Source: Lachnospiraceae bacterium
Lineage (GTDB): Bacteria; Bacillota; Clostridia; Lachnospirales; Lachnospiraceae
Length of the DNA stretch: 64,000 nucleotides
Assembly (NCBI GenBank): GCA_028692395.1
Contig: JAQUXP010000006.1
Span: 1-64,000, forward strand
Reading direction: 5' to 3'
The stretch's first letter is position 1. The number at the start of each line of letters is the position of its first letter. Position numbers and translations under genes: made by a program. This document shows positions 52,438 through 61,782 of the stretch, piece after piece. The notes under the pieces were generated by a model. It did no database searches. It had not been told where the DNA came from and saw only the letters and a program-made list of their open reading frames with translations.

Positions 52438-53181
52438 TTACTGCTCATCAGAAGTCTTGCACTTCTGATTTTTGTCCTGCTCACCTTCCAGGGCTTTCAA
52501 AAGCTCCCTTAGCTCTTCTCCCTCGATATCCCGGTATTCTCCGGGTTTCAAATCTCCGATTCGAATATTCATAACACGGATACGCTTCAGACTGAGCACC
52601 TTTCTTCCCTCCGCCTCACACATGCGCCGGATCTGTCGATTGAGTCCTTGTGTTAAGACAATATGAAATTCACATCTGCCGCTTTTCTTTACCTGGCAGG
52701 GACGTGTTGTAACTGCAAGCTCAGGCAGATATACCCCTCTTTGCAGCTTCTCAAGAAAGTCCTCTGTCACCTTTTGATCAATGGTAACCACATATTCCTT
52801 CTCATGGGCATTTCTTGCACGCATCATACGATTCATATGATCCCCGTCATTGCTGAGGATCAAAAGTCCTTCGGATTCCCGATCAAGTCTTCCGGCATAG
52901 GTAACACGCCGTGGATAGGAGAAATTCGTAAGCAGATTCTGTTTTTCTTTTTTTTCAAACGTACACACGATTCCTCTTGGCTTATAGTACGCAAGATAGA
53001 TTTGATCTGCCTCTGGCTGCACAGGCTTCCCATCCAGGCAAACCTGTTCCTGCCCTGACAGCTGAAGTCCAAGCTCCGGGGTACGTCCATCCACGGTAAC
53101 ACGCCCGTCCTCAATCAGACGATCTGCCTCTCTTCTGGAGCAGATACCGCAGCTGCTCAAATATTTATTTAAACGCATCAT
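52438..53181 (-). CDS. RsuA/RluB/RluF-type pseudouridine synthase
   Basis: Converts a uridine of 16S or 23S rRNA to pseudouridine. 247 residues. The S4-like RNA-binding domain comes first (MRLNKYLSSCGICSRREADRLIEDGRVTVDG). The catalytic Asp is in GRLDRESEGLLILSNDG; RQIRRMCEAEG is the following conserved motif. It is closest to RluF by the sequence LNRQIRRMCEA. Start at 53181 has GGAG seven bases upstream; an ATG one codon later is also possible, and 14 codons upstream in the frame are rejected. Confidence 0.93.
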   Translation of the reverse strand: MMRLNKYLSSCGICSRREADRLIEDGRVTVDGRTPELGLQLSGQEQVCLDGKPVQPEADQIYLAYYKPRGIVCTFEKKEKQNLLTNFSYPRRVTYAGRLDRESEGLLILSNDGDHMNRMMRARNAHEKEYVVTIDQKVTEDFLEKLQRGVYLPELAVTTRPCQVKKSGRCEFHIVLTQGLNRQIRRMCEAEGRKVLSLKRIRVMNIRIGDLKPGEYRDIEGEELRELLKALEGEQDKNQKCKTSDEQ

Positions 53182-53264
53182 TTTATCTCTCCATCTGAAA
53201 TTCAAAGGGGACACAGCAGCCAAAGCATATCCATGCCCCGCCCTGTTATCCCCTGTTTAAATTC

Positions 53265-53993
53265 TTACTGTGAAACACTGGCCATCAATGCACTCAATTT
53301 TTCGTCGGAAGCCAATGCAGCCTGATAAGCATTCTGCGTGTCTGTAATCAGCTTCTTTACTTCTTCTCTGTTTGTAATATCTGTCATATAGGCGGATATC
53401 GCCTCGTCAACAGTTCCCCCTGCAATCACAAGTTTTCCATTGGCATCCGTGGATACATACATCTGATTCAGTCCCGGTGCCTTTGTATCAATATCCCGAT
53501 ACTTACAGTTATAGGAAGCAATGACCACATATGTGCCATCGGTTGGTCCGTCAAAGGTATAGGTTGCCACATCGCTGTAGCCCTCTATATAAGTATCATT
53601 CTCTATCTGTGCCTGATCAGCCTCGGTAAGATTGTCTACCATGGTTTTAAGTGCCGGAATATCCTTGTTTCCAAGAGAAGTATAGTAATTGGAAAACAAG
53701 TTCTGAAGCTCGGCATTACTATCCTTTGTAAGGGCTGCCTCGGTAGGCACCGGTGTTTCCGTGGCCTGAGGTGTATCTGCAGCCGGTGTATCGGTTGCCT
53801 CTGGTGTATCGGTAGGAGTTGTAGTAACTACTTTCACACTGTTGCTTGTGGTTTGGTTCTTCCCGGAATTACCCATAACCCCGGATAATAATCTCACTCC
53901 AAAGAAAACCAATACAAGAACTATGAGTATCGCAACACCAAGCAATATATAACGTAAATTATCAGAAAGCCATTCTCTGAATTTATCTTTCAT
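53265..53993 (-). CDS. Membrane-anchored extracytoplasmic protein, unknown
   Basis: 242 residues. One N-terminal membrane helix (about 14-40) is followed by a Thr/Pro/Ala-rich linker (about 50-90, with repeated TDTPxATxTP units) and a soluble C-terminal domain (about 95-242) of alpha/beta type containing NYYTSLGNKDIPALKTMVD, which resembles NTF2-like domains. A family or role is not clear to me. It is separated from the pseudouridine synthase by 83 bases and lies downstream of tRNA-Arg. Confidence 0.75.
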   Translation of the reverse strand: MKDKFREWLSDNLRYILLGVAILIVLVLVFFGVRLLSGVMGNSGKNQTTSNSVKVVTTTPTDTPEATDTPAADTPQATETPVPTEAALTKDSNAELQNLFSNYYTSLGNKDIPALKTMVDNLTEADQAQIENDTYIEGYSDVATYTFDGPTDGTYVVIASYNCKYRDIDTKAPGLNQMYVSTDANGKLVIAGGTVDEAISAYMTDITNREEVKKLITDTQNAYQAALASDEKLSALMASVSQ

Positions 53994-54038
53994 TTATGAT
54001 ATCTCCCTTTTCCTGCGTGTCTGTCCGCCTTTCATCTG

Positions 54039-54071
54039 AAAAAGCCGGATAAATAAAATATTTATCCGGTT
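54039..54071 (-). terminator. Terminator after tRNA-Arg
   Basis: On the minus strand CCGGATAAATA pairs with TATTTATCCGG around a short loop, then runs into CTTTTTC. It lies directly downstream of the tRNA. Confidence 0.88.
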
Positions 54072-54080
54072 TCATCAATC

Positions 54081-54153
54081 CGCATCTGGAGGGATTCGAA
54101 CCCCCGGCACACGGTACCGGAAACCGTTGCTCTATCCCCTGAGCTACAGATGC
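54081..54153 (-). tRNA. tRNA-Arg (anticodon CCG)
   Basis: Folds as a complete 73-base cloverleaf: acceptor GCATCTG pairs CAGATGC with discriminator G; the D arm has AGCTCAGGGGATAGAGC; the anticodon stem ACGGT/ACCGT holds the loop TTCCGGT with anticodon CCG; the T arm has GGGTTCGAATCCC. CCA is not encoded. It reads CGG codons for arginine. Confidence 0.95.
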
Positions 54154-54301
54154 ATGCTCTCGTCTCGCACAGGTTTTTCAAAACCCATCGAACGAGATAC
54201 AGTATAACATACAATTATTTAACTGTCCAGTTTTTCCCTGCATTTCAGGAAAAAAGTCTGCAGGAAATGCAGTTTCCTGCAGCTTTTCTTCTGGAGCGTC
54301 C

Positions 54302-55213
54302 TTATGCTTCTCTTGTTACTGTTTTTGATACGGTATGATAGCAATAGATATGATTTGACAGAACCTCCTGTGGTTCAATCTGCGTATCATTAATATCTTT
54401 TACCATCTCACCCAGCTCTTTCGGGGAAAATGCTGCAAAGGCTGGCACAAGAATACACTCGTGAATGCTGCTGGGAAGAATATAAAAATCACCCTGCATC
54501 ACCCTGGCTGCCTTTTCCAGATACTCAGGAAGGAATGCACATATGGCTCCATTCATCCTTCTCTGGTTGGTGATGATATACATAGGCATGGGAGAGGCAC
54601 ATATTTCTTCAAAATCCCCAAGCTCATCCTTTTCTTTCAGGGAAAGCATCTCGTCCAGCATCTCTGTCATACTCTGGATCTCCAGAGGATTCTCCCTTAC
54701 CGTGTTTGCTATGGCAGTATTCAAAAGCTCCTGTTCCGATATCTCCCATACTGCTATATGCTGATCGTTAATCTGTATCACTGCCCCTTTCATCAGGGCT
54801 TGGTCCACCTGATAATAACATACGATGGCCAGATCCAGGATCTTCCGACAGGGCACACTCTGCAGAAGTGCTCTGTTCTTCTCGCTGTTAATAATTTTAC
54901 AGAATATGTTATCCTTCACCTTCTCGTAATGCTTAAAAAAGGTAAAATCCAGATTCTGGTTTTTTTTGTTCTCCCTATACTGAGCCAGCACCAGCTTTGC
55001 CAGATGCGCAATAGGTACCCCCTGCTGGTATCTCTGATAAAAGCCTTCCAGATATAATACTGGTGAGATTTTCTCTCCGTTGGTCAATATACTCATCGCC
55101 TGAAACACAATACCATTATTTTTCTGGACCTGCTGGATCTGAACTTTATCCTGCTTTCCTATCAGTCTGCGTACTTCCTCTGCAAGTGTCAGTTGAAACA
55201 TCTCATAATTCAT
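54302..55213 (-). CDS. DUF5688 family protein
   Basis: 303 residues, soluble. The N-terminal part reads VQIQQVQKNNGIVFQAMSIL and ISPVLYLEGFYQRYQQG, which I recall as typical of DUF5688, a family of unknown function found mainly in Lachnospiraceae, often in several copies per genome. No catalytic motif is evident. Start at 55213 has AAGGA about ten bases upstream; the frame extends 13 codons further. It lies between efp and tRNA-Arg without obvious functional ties. Confidence 0.8.
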   Translation of the reverse strand: MNYEMFQLTLAEEVRRLIGKQDKVQIQQVQKNNGIVFQAMSILTNGEKISPVLYLEGFYQRYQQGVPIAHLAKLVLAQYRENKKNQNLDFTFFKHYEKVKDNIFCKIINSEKNRALLQSVPCRKILDLAIVCYYQVDQALMKGAVIQINDQHIAVWEISEQELLNTAIANTVRENPLEIQSMTEMLDEMLSLKEKDELGDFEEICASPMPMYIITNQRRMNGAICAFLPEYLEKAARVMQGDFYILPSSIHECILVPAFAAFSPKELGEMVKDINDTQIEPQEVLSNHIYCYHTVSKTVTREA

Positions 55214-55362
55214 AGACAATCCGTCCTTTTCAATTTTTTTATATCTCAACATTTATAATCAAATAAGAGCAGACGGGTTCTCCTGGATTATAAATGCTAA
55301 AACCAATCGGAATTGTTGTGCGAACGCACCATAAACTGTAGATAAAAGATAAAAGATTAATT

Positions 55363-55384
55363 CCGGACCGGATGAGCGGCCCGG
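55363..55384 (-). terminator. Terminator after efp
   Basis: CCGGACCG and CGGCCCGG pair (one G-T) around GATGAG. On the minus strand it is followed by AATTAATCTTTTATCTTTTATC. It lies about 45 bases after the efp stop. Confidence 0.65.
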
Positions 55385-55428
55385 ATCATAATTACATGAA
55401 GCACATAATAAAACCTTAAAACTGTTAC

Positions 55429-55986
55429 TTATACACGGCTCAGATATTCACCTGTACGTGTGTCAATCTTAATTACATCGTTCTCATTAACAAACAACGG
55501 AACATATACAACTGCACCAGTCTCAACAGTGGCAGGCTTTGTAGCACCCTGAGCTGTATCACCTTTGAATCCAGGCTCTGTCTCAGTAATCTGAAGTTCT
55601 ACGAATAATGGTGCCTCAATAGCGAATACATTACCATTATAAGAACATACCTTGACCATCTCATTCTCTTTTACAAACTTCAGAGCATCTCCAACTGTCT
55701 CATCATTCAAAGCAATCTGCTCATAGTTTTCAACATTCATAAAGTTATATAAATCACCATCACTGTACAGATACTGCATATCTACGCGCTCAATACGTGC
55801 CTGTGGAAATTTCTCCGTAGGACGGAAAGTCTTCTCTACAACACCACCATTGATTACATTTTTAAGCTTTGTTCTAACAAATGCAGCGCCTTTTCCTGGC
55901 TTTACATGCTGAAATTCAATAATCTGTACTACATTTCCGTCAATTTCAAGTGTAACGCCGTTTCTAAAATCTCCTGCTGATACCAT
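55429..55986 (-). CDS. efp: Elongation factor P
   Basis: Helps the ribosome through polyproline stretches. 185 residues in three beta domains: KOW-like N-terminal domain with the modifiable tip [15 protein letters not shown] (about residues 27-41), then the OB domains ending [21 protein letters not shown] Lys occupies the tip region, but the modification enzyme is not in this window. Start at 55986 has GGAGG nine bases upstream; seven upstream in-frame codons are rejected. It follows yqeG by 115 bases. Confidence 0.97.
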   Translation of the reverse strand: MVSAGDFRNGVTLEIDGNVVQIIEFQHVKPGKGAAFVRTKLKNVINGGVVEKTFRPTEKFPQARIERVDMQYLYSDGDLYNFMNVENYEQIALNDETVGDALKFVKENEMVKVCSYNGNVFAIEAPLFVELQITETEPGFKGDTAQGATKPATVETGAVVYVPLFVNENDVIKIDTRTGEYLSRV

Positions 55987-56101
55987 TCTGATATTCCTCC
56001 TTGACATACAATAGGAACTTAAAGTTCCCCGTATAATTCCATACTGCCGCGATTATCACGAGGCAATCTATTTTATATTGTATAATAAGTTTCTTCATTT
56101 T

Positions 56102-56623
56102 TCAACTGTTTTTTTGCTGTCTTTGATAAAAATACAGAACAATACGCTCAAGCTTCCGTTTTAACACAATCTGAATCTCTTCTTTCGGGTGAATCGGCTT
56201 AACCAGAATATTGCTCATTCCACAGCGTTTCGCCCCATATACATCGGTAAAAAGCTGATCTCCGATAAACATCGTATGTTCTTTTGCCGTCCCCATACGC
56301 TTACATGCCTCCAGATAATTTTTCCTGGAAGGCTTATGAGCATTTTCTATAAAAAAAGCCTGCACTTCATCGGCAAAAGGTTTTACGCGGGGCATCTGAT
56401 TATTGGACAGCAGGCAGCAGGAAAAACCTATGCTGCGCAGATGTGTAAAAAGTTTTTTCGCTCTTGTATCCGCCGGGGCCCCGTGAGGCACCAGCGTGTT
56501 ATCAATATCAAAAATCAGCCCTCGAAAACCCTGCCGGTATAATTCTTCAAAGTCAATGTCATAGGTGGAATCCATCCAGACATCCGGATAAAATGCAGAA
56601 AAAAACCCTCTTTGTTTCATCAT
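56102..56623 (-). CDS. YqeG family HAD-IIIA phosphatase
   Basis: 173-residue HAD-type hydrolase. Motif I is FDIDNTLVPHG (nucleophile Asp and general-acid Asp), motif II CCLLSNNQ, motif III/IV K in HKPSRK and FIGDQLFTDVYGAKR. In Firmicutes yqeG often neighbours aroE or the ribosome-assembly gene yqeH; here it lies beside efp and gltA. The physiological substrate is unknown. AAGGA is five bases before the start. Confidence 0.9.
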   Translation of the reverse strand: MMKQRGFFSAFYPDVWMDSTYDIDFEELYRQGFRGLIFDIDNTLVPHGAPADTRAKKLFTHLRSIGFSCCLLSNNQMPRVKPFADEVQAFFIENAHKPSRKNYLEACKRMGTAKEHTMFIGDQLFTDVYGAKRCGMSNILVKPIHPKEEIQIVLKRKLERIVLYFYQRQQKNS

Positions 56624-56631
56624 CAGTTTCC

Positions 56632-58011
56632 TTACGCTTCCTCGTCTTTTGCCTTTCTTCCATCAAGAAGCACATAATCCGTGCGTTCCTTTACGGCCTT
56701 ATAAGCAGGACGAATAATCTTATCAGTATTAATCAGCTCTTCCATACGATGTGCGCTCCAGCCTACAATTCTGGCAATAGCAAACATTGGAGTATAAAGC
56801 TCTGTGGGAAGATCCAGCATGCTGTAGACAAATCCACTATAGAAATCTACATTAGCGCTGACACCTTTGTAGATGTGACGCTCATCTGAGATAATCTGGG
56901 GTGCCAGTCTCTCCACAAGAGAATACAGGCGATAATCTTTATCACGTTTTTTCTCATGGGCAAGTTTCTCAACAAAGCCCTTAAATATATTTGCTCTTGG
57001 ATCTGAGATGGAATATACAGCATGTCCCATACCATAGATCAGTCCACGTCTGTCAAAAGCCTCCTTGTTCAGAAGCTTTCTTAAGTACGCACCAACCTCT
57101 TCCTCATCCTCCCAATCCTTCACGTTTTTCTTCATGTCCTGGAACATATTCACAACTTTAATATTGGCACCGCCATGCTTTGGTCCTTTCAAAGAGCCAA
57201 GTGCTGCAGCAACCGCAGAATAAGTGTCTGTTCCAGAGGAAGAGACAACATGCGTTGTGAAAGTGGAATTATTACCACCGCCATGCTCCATATGAAGCAC
57301 AAGAGCAAGGTCTAGAATCTCTGCCTCCAGCGGTGTATACTTTTTGTCCGGACGCAGCATCAAAAGGATGTTTTCTGCCGTGGACAGTTTTTTCTCCGGA
57401 TTGTGAATATACAGACTTTTTCCTTTAATATAGTGATTATATGCCTGGTATCCGTATACGGACAACATAGGGAATACAGCAATCAGATTCAGACACTGGC
57501 GCAGTACATTGGGAAGAGAAATATCATCCGCCATAGGATCATAGGCATAAAGTGTCAGAACACTTCTGGACAGGGTATTCATCATATCCCTGCTGGGAGC
57601 CTTCATAACGACATCTCGAACAAAGTTTTTCGGAAGATCGCGCTGGGTACTTAATATATTTCTAAAGCGCTCCAGTTCAGCCGGATCCGGAAGTGATCCA
57701 AATAATAAAAGATATGCACTTTCTTCAAATCCCATACGTTTCTCAGACAAAAACCCACTGGTCAAATCCTCAATATTGATACCTCTGTAATAAAGTTCTC
57801 CCTCACAGGGAACCTTTTCTCCGTCTACATTCTTAAAGGATACGATCTCGGAAACCTGGGTCAGTCCCGCAAGGACTCCATTTCCATTGACATCACGCAG
57901 ACCTCTTTTTACATCATACTTTTTGTAAAGATCTACATCCATCTTTGACTGTTCCTGGCAATACTCTGTCAGCTTCTCAATCTCCGGTGTTACCTTATTC
58001 TTAAATGCCAT
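56632..58011 (-). CDS. gltA: Citrate synthase
   Basis: Condenses acetyl-CoA and oxaloacetate; in an anaerobe probably for glutamate synthesis through a partial oxidative branch. 459 residues. Active-site blocks: LHMEHGGGNNSTFT with the first His, GPKHGGANIKV with the second, and GMGHAVYSISDPRA with the third plus the substrate Arg. The extended N-terminus (about 60 residues) places it in the Firmicute/2-methylcitrate-synthase-like group. It is followed by yqeG after eight bases. Confidence 0.95.
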   Translation of the reverse strand: MAFKNKVTPEIEKLTEYCQEQSKMDVDLYKKYDVKRGLRDVNGNGVLAGLTQVSEIVSFKNVDGEKVPCEGELYYRGINIEDLTSGFLSEKRMGFEESAYLLLFGSLPDPAELERFRNILSTQRDLPKNFVRDVVMKAPSRDMMNTLSRSVLTLYAYDPMADDISLPNVLRQCLNLIAVFPMLSVYGYQAYNHYIKGKSLYIHNPEKKLSTAENILLMLRPDKKYTPLEAEILDLALVLHMEHGGGNNSTFTTHVVSSSGTDTYSAVAAALGSLKGPKHGGANIKVVNMFQDMKKNVKDWEDEEEVGAYLRKLLNKEAFDRRGLIYGMGHAVYSISDPRANIFKGFVEKLAHEKKRDKDYRLYSLVERLAPQIISDERHIYKGVSANVDFYSGFVYSMLDLPTELYTPMFAIARIVGWSAHRMEELINTDKIIRPAYKAVKERTDYVLLDGRKAKDEEA

Positions 58012-58037
58012 AAGCGTTACTCCCTTCTTATTTCTGT

Positions 58038-59198
58038 TTAATGTTTATTCTGTAATCTCTCGTTAACAAGTTTCCGAAACAGTGTGTAAGTCACTGATGT
58101 TAAAGGGATAAAGAGCAGCATACCTACAATTCCCATCAGACTTCCGCCCATAGTTACTGCAACCAGCACCCAGATAGCTGGAAGTCCGATAGACCCTCCT
58201 ACTACCTTGGGATAAATCAGATTTCCTTCTATCTGCTGTACAACCAGGAACAGGATGACAAATACCAATGCCCGCATAGGACTTTCTGTCACGATCAAAA
58301 ATGCTCCCAGCAAACAGGATATCACGGAGCCGAAGATCGGAATCAGTGCGAAAAAAGCGACCATAACTGCAATCAGCAGGGCATAGGGGAATCTTCCAAT
58401 ACTTAATACAATGAATATAATGCTGCCAAGAATACAGGCTTCCAGACACTGTCCGGTGATAAAGCCTGAAAAGATACGATACGCCAAAGTGGCAACTTCC
58501 TTAATCTTTTCAGCTGCTTTCACTGGAAGGAATGCTTTCATAACCTTTTCACACTGATTTCCCAGCTTTTCTTTCTGCAGCAGGATATAGCAGGCAAAGA
58601 TAAATGCAATTACCGTTGTTGAAACATAGCTTACGATTGCACCTGCCATCTGTGTAGCGGCACTGAAGGTATTTCCCACAATTGCTGAGACTCCTGTTGT
58701 CAAAAATCCTCCAACCTTCTCAAACAGGGCATTCCAGTCCGGCTGGATATTCAGATACGGTTCTACCAGATTCAAAACATCCGGATACTTCCGGAGCATC
58801 TTTTCTGCCCACTCCTGCACTTTCGGTATCACAACCTGCACCTGTATTGCCAGTTTGGCCACAGCCTCTGCCAGCTGAGGAATCACAATCAGGCAGACCA
58901 CGGCAACAATTGCTATGATTAAAAAGATAGCAATAACCAGACTTAGCGGACGTTTCAGTTTCTTAAGAGCCTTCCGATTCTTCAGTGGCCCGGACTCGAA
59001 GATTTTGCGCTCTACAAAATTCATCAGTACATTTATCACAAAAGCCATTGCCATGCCGATGATAAAGGGTGTCAGCAAACCAATTATATACATAAAGCCC
59101 TTTAAGATCACATTGAATTTAAAACAGACCACTACTACCAGTACTGTGAACACAATCAGAAATTGTATCTGGCGTACTGTCTTTTTGTTCCACTCCAT
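58038..59198 (-). CDS. AI-2E family transporter (YdbI/TqsA-like permease)
   Basis: 386-residue polytopic membrane protein of the AI-2E transporter (DUF20) family. Several hydrophobic helices and the conserved C-terminal block GNLIYPKVVGGSIGLPAIWVL are visible. Members have been linked to autoinducer-2 or sodium/proton export, and the substrate cannot be told. Start at 59198 has GGGAG nine bases upstream; the reading frame extends 42 codons further without a ribosome binding site. It is directly downstream of the nrdR terminator. Confidence 0.88.
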   Translation of the reverse strand: MEWNKKTVRQIQFLIVFTVLVVVVCFKFNVILKGFMYIIGLLTPFIIGMAMAFVINVLMNFVERKIFESGPLKNRKALKKLKRPLSLVIAIFLIIAIVAVVCLIVIPQLAEAVAKLAIQVQVVIPKVQEWAEKMLRKYPDVLNLVEPYLNIQPDWNALFEKVGGFLTTGVSAIVGNTFSAATQMAGAIVSYVSTTVIAFIFACYILLQKEKLGNQCEKVMKAFLPVKAAEKIKEVATLAYRIFSGFITGQCLEACILGSIIFIVLSIGRFPYALLIAVMVAFFALIPIFGSVISCLLGAFLIVTESPMRALVFVILFLVVQQIEGNLIYPKVVGGSIGLPAIWVLVAVTMGGSLMGIVGMLLFIPLTSVTYTLFRKLVNERLQNKH

Positions 59199-59344
59199 GA
59201 AGTTATTCTCCCATCCATTTCTTTCCAAAGCTTCTGAAATACTGCCGATGTAATTCTTTCCATACTGATCTGAAAATCTCGCCGATTTTTTCGCTTCGAT
59301 AAAATTATAACACTTTTTTCTCATAATTCCTATGCTTCAATTCT

Positions 59345-59400
59345 AAAAAAAACATGAACTCCCTCTGATCATCCTGTCACGGTACATCAAAGGGAGTTCC
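59345..59400 (-). terminator. Terminator after nrdR
   Basis: On the minus strand GAACTCCCT pairs with AGGGAGTTC around a 25-base loop that contains further short pairings (TTGAT/ATCAG), followed by ATGTTTTTTTTAG. Confidence 0.75.
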
Positions 59401-59421
59401 CAGCTATACGCTTGCCCCGGT

Positions 59422-59871
59422 CTAACCCAGCATCTTTTTTAACTCATCCATAAAAGTATTCACATCCTTAAACTCTCGATAGATAGATGCAAAACGGACA
59501 TAGGCAACTGCATCCAGATCCTTCAGGTGATTCATCACCAGTTCCCCAATGACGGTGCTTGCAATCTCCCGGTCCTCCAGATTGAAGATCTCAGTCTCCA
59601 CACTGTCCACCAGCTCCTTAATCTGCTGTACTGCTATCGGACGCTTGTGGCAGGCTCTTAAGACACCAGCTTCAATTTTCTGACGATCATACTGTTCCCG
59701 ATTCTGATCCTTCTTAATTATAATCAATGGAATCGTCTCAACCTTTTCGTAGGTTGTAAAGCGTTTGTGACACGAATCGCACATACGTCTGCGTCGTATG
59801 GCATTACTGTCCTCAACAGGTCTTGAATCAACTACCCTTGTATTATCCTGATTACAATACGGACATCTCAT
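59422..59871 (-). CDS. nrdR: Transcriptional repressor NrdR
   Basis: Controls ribonucleotide reductase genes by sensing ATP/dATP. 149 residues. The N-terminal zinc ribbon has CPYC at residue 3 and CDSCHKRF at about 31, followed by an ATP-cone domain (RRRRMCDSC then IIKKDQNREQYDRQKIEAGVLRA-type segment). Start at 59871 has GGAGG eight bases upstream; 33 codons upstream in the frame are rejected. The ylmC gene reads away in the other direction. Confidence 0.96.
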   Translation of the reverse strand: MRCPYCNQDNTRVVDSRPVEDSNAIRRRRMCDSCHKRFTTYEKVETIPLIIIKKDQNREQYDRQKIEAGVLRACHKRPIAVQQIKELVDSVETEIFNLEDREIASTVIGELVMNHLKDLDAVAYVRFASIYREFKDVNTFMDELKKMLG

Positions 59872-60016
59872 CCCCGGCTTCCTCCGCTTTTCTTTTTTAT
59901 ATAACTTCTTGTCATTCGCTGAACTGTTCACTATAGGTTTCAGTATAAAGTCATTTATAAGTACTGTCAATCATATACTTTAAAAAAGCATATCCCTCCG
60001 GATTCGAGGTATTCTT

Positions 60017-60271
60017 ATGCGATTAATAGATCTGAGACAGAAAGAAGTCATCAATATCTGTGACTGTCGCGTGTTGGGGTGTCCGATTGATCTGGAGTTT
60101 AATCCCTCAACCGGCGTTATCACTGCTTTGATCCTTCCCGGCGCAATCAAGTTCTGCGGCCTTCTCGGAAGAGAAAATGATATCTTAATTCCCTGGGAAT
60201 GCATCTGCCAGATCGGAGATGAAATCATCCTGGTAAATCTCCCACGGAAGACACCGCAGAAACCCTGCTAG
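60017..60271 (+). CDS. YlmC/YmxH family sporulation-associated protein
   Basis: 84-residue protein with a PRC-barrel fold: MRLIDLRQKEVINICDC, IDLEFNPSTGVITALILPG and the end WECICQIGDEIILVNL are typical. The family is nearly confined to endospore-forming Firmicutes and was named from B. subtilis YlmC/YmxH; its role is unclear. This is one of the clues that the host is a spore-former or derived from one. The gap to nrdR is short and divergent. Confidence 0.9.
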   Translation: MRLIDLRQKEVINICDCRVLGCPIDLEFNPSTGVITALILPGAIKFCGLLGRENDILIPWECICQIGDEIILVNLPRKTPQKPC

Positions 60272-60307
60272 ATCCTGGACTTTATAAATTGTTAATAGGT
60301 TAAACCC

Positions 60308-60336
60308 TAGACTTTCCTCTGTGTTCCTTATATAAT
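60308..60336 (+). promoter_or_regulatory. Possible promoter of the UPF0104 gene
   Basis: TAGACT (60308-60313) and TATAAT (60331-60336) are 17 bases apart, about 85 bases before the start. The -35 match is weak. Confidence 0.5.
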
Positions 60337-60421
60337 GATGAAATAGTAAAAGCATTTCTGATGTTTTTACCCCTTGATGCCTGTGAATTATATCGATTAA
60401 CATTATTAGATGAGGATTACT

Positions 60422-61438
60422 TTGAAAAAGAAAAAGGCAATTTACAGATGGCTTTTTATTCTATGCGCAGTAGGAATTACAGCCTGGCTGAACCGTTATC
60501 AGCTTCCACGCATCCGGGATGCGTTGTTTCGCATCTCTCCCCTGCTGCTTATTACAGCACTGCTGTGCAGCCTTTTGTACTTTTTCTGGGAGGGTAGTAT
60601 TCTCACCCTTCTATCCAGAAAATACAACCGTAATTTTGGTAGAACAGATGGAATCACCGGAGCATTTTTCGCTCAGTTCTACCGTATGCTTACCCTGGGC
60701 AGCGGAACCGCTTTGTCGGAAATCTATTACCTGCACACAAAAAAGATTCCGGCTGCCAGCGCAACCGGCATGTGTCTTGTACAATATCTGGCTCAGCGTA
60801 TGACGATTGCATTTCTTGGACTGCTGTCCGGTGCATACCTCTTTGTGAATCATCCGGATCTTGTATTACGACACCGTTTTCAAATTATATTAAGCTACAG
60901 TCTGGCACTTATCGTTCTTGGCGTAATCGTATTTGCGGGAACCTGTAAGCGTGCAGTGGCTCGTATCTTCTGCTTTCTGGAGCTTCATCTGAGGCAAAAT
61001 TCCCGCTTCTATGCAAACCTTTTTGCCATCAAGCAGCAGGTAGATCTTTTTCAGCAGGCCTGTAGGGAGCTGCTGCTGGAAAAAGCAAGACTGCTCCGAC
61101 TGTTTTTTCTAAATATCTTAAAGCTTCTTTGCAACATGGTGATTCCTGCCATCCTTTTGTTTCAGTCAGAGGCTCCGGAAGACTTTTTTCTTCATATGGC
61201 CCTGACGGGGATGGCTTTTGTGCTGGCGGGCGTCATACCTGCCCCCGGCGGCATTGGCAGTCTGGAATGGGTTTTTGTCCTGCTTTTTCGGGGTATTGTA
61301 TCAACTGGAACAGCAGCTGCCGCTGTTATTATCTATCGTCTCCTGACGTCCATGCTTCCCTTTCTCATCGGTGCGGTTGTATCTGCTTTATATCGATCCG
61401 GGGAAGCGGGATATGGGGAATTTGAACACACACTATAG
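60422..61438 (+). CDS. UPF0104 / lysylphosphatidylglycerol-synthase-like transmembrane protein
   Basis: 338-residue polytopic membrane protein with about eight helices and the family motifs GSGTALSEIYYL and GVIPAPGGIGSLEWVFV. This corresponds to the flippase half of MprF without the catalytic transferase domain. The TTG at 60422 has GAGG six bases upstream and yields MKKKKAIYRWLF, typical of relatives; an ATG at 60410 lacks such a site. Function probably in lipid translocation, but unproven. Confidence 0.85.
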   Translation: MKKKKAIYRWLFILCAVGITAWLNRYQLPRIRDALFRISPLLLITALLCSLLYFFWEGSILTLLSRKYNRNFGRTDGITGAFFAQFYRMLTLGSGTALSEIYYLHTKKIPAASATGMCLVQYLAQRMTIAFLGLLSGAYLFVNHPDLVLRHRFQIILSYSLALIVLGVIVFAGTCKRAVARIFCFLELHLRQNSRFYANLFAIKQQVDLFQQACRELLLEKARLLRLFFLNILKLLCNMVIPAILLFQSEAPEDFFLHMALTGMAFVLAGVIPAPGGIGSLEWVFVLLFRGIVSTGTAAAAVIIYRLLTSMLPFLIGAVVSALYRSGEAGYGEFEHTL

Positions 61439-61460
61439 CTGTTCAGATACCAGAACAGCT
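61437..61460. repeat. Hairpin related to the dispersed repeat core
   Basis: AGCTGTTCAGATACCAGAAC followed by AGCT is self-complementary at its ends and resembles the repeat core GTAACTGTTCAGTACC. It overlaps the end of the UPF0104 gene and lies before acyP; it may be a degenerate member or a weak terminator. Confidence 0.5.
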
Positions 61461-61497
61461 GCTGTATTTTGCAAAGCTAAGAGGAGGGGCAACCAAC

Positions 61498-61779
61498 TTG
61501 AATATTACAGATGAGAATGTCCGCTGGCGTCTTACCGTCAGCGGTGATGTACAGGCTGTGGGCTTTCGTTACCGTGCAAAGTATTCCGCTCAGACACTGG
61601 GTCTGTGCGGATGGGTGAAAAATGAATGGGATGGCACTGTCGTTATGGAAGTGCAGGGCACTCCCAGCATTATACGACAGATGCTTGATATGATTGAAGA
61701 TTCTGATTATATTCATATTACTCATGTTAGATATGAAGAAATCCCCCTGGAAGCTGAGGGAGGATTTCATATTCGTTAA
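61498..61779 (+). CDS. acyP: Acylphosphatase
   Basis: Hydrolyses acyl-phosphates such as acetyl-phosphate. 93 residues: GDVQAVGFRYRAKYSAQTLG carries the conserved GxVQxVGFR loop with its catalytic Arg, followed by GWVKNEWDGTVVMEVQG with the catalytic Asn. It starts with TTG; GAGGAGG is about ten bases upstream. It follows the UPF0104 gene by 59 bases on the plus strand and is followed at once by a full-length copy of the dispersed repeat. Confidence 0.92.
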   Translation: MNITDENVRWRLTVSGDVQAVGFRYRAKYSAQTLGLCGWVKNEWDGTVVMEVQGTPSIIRQMLDMIEDSDYIHITHVRYEEIPLEAEGGFHIR

Positions 61780-61782
61780 CTC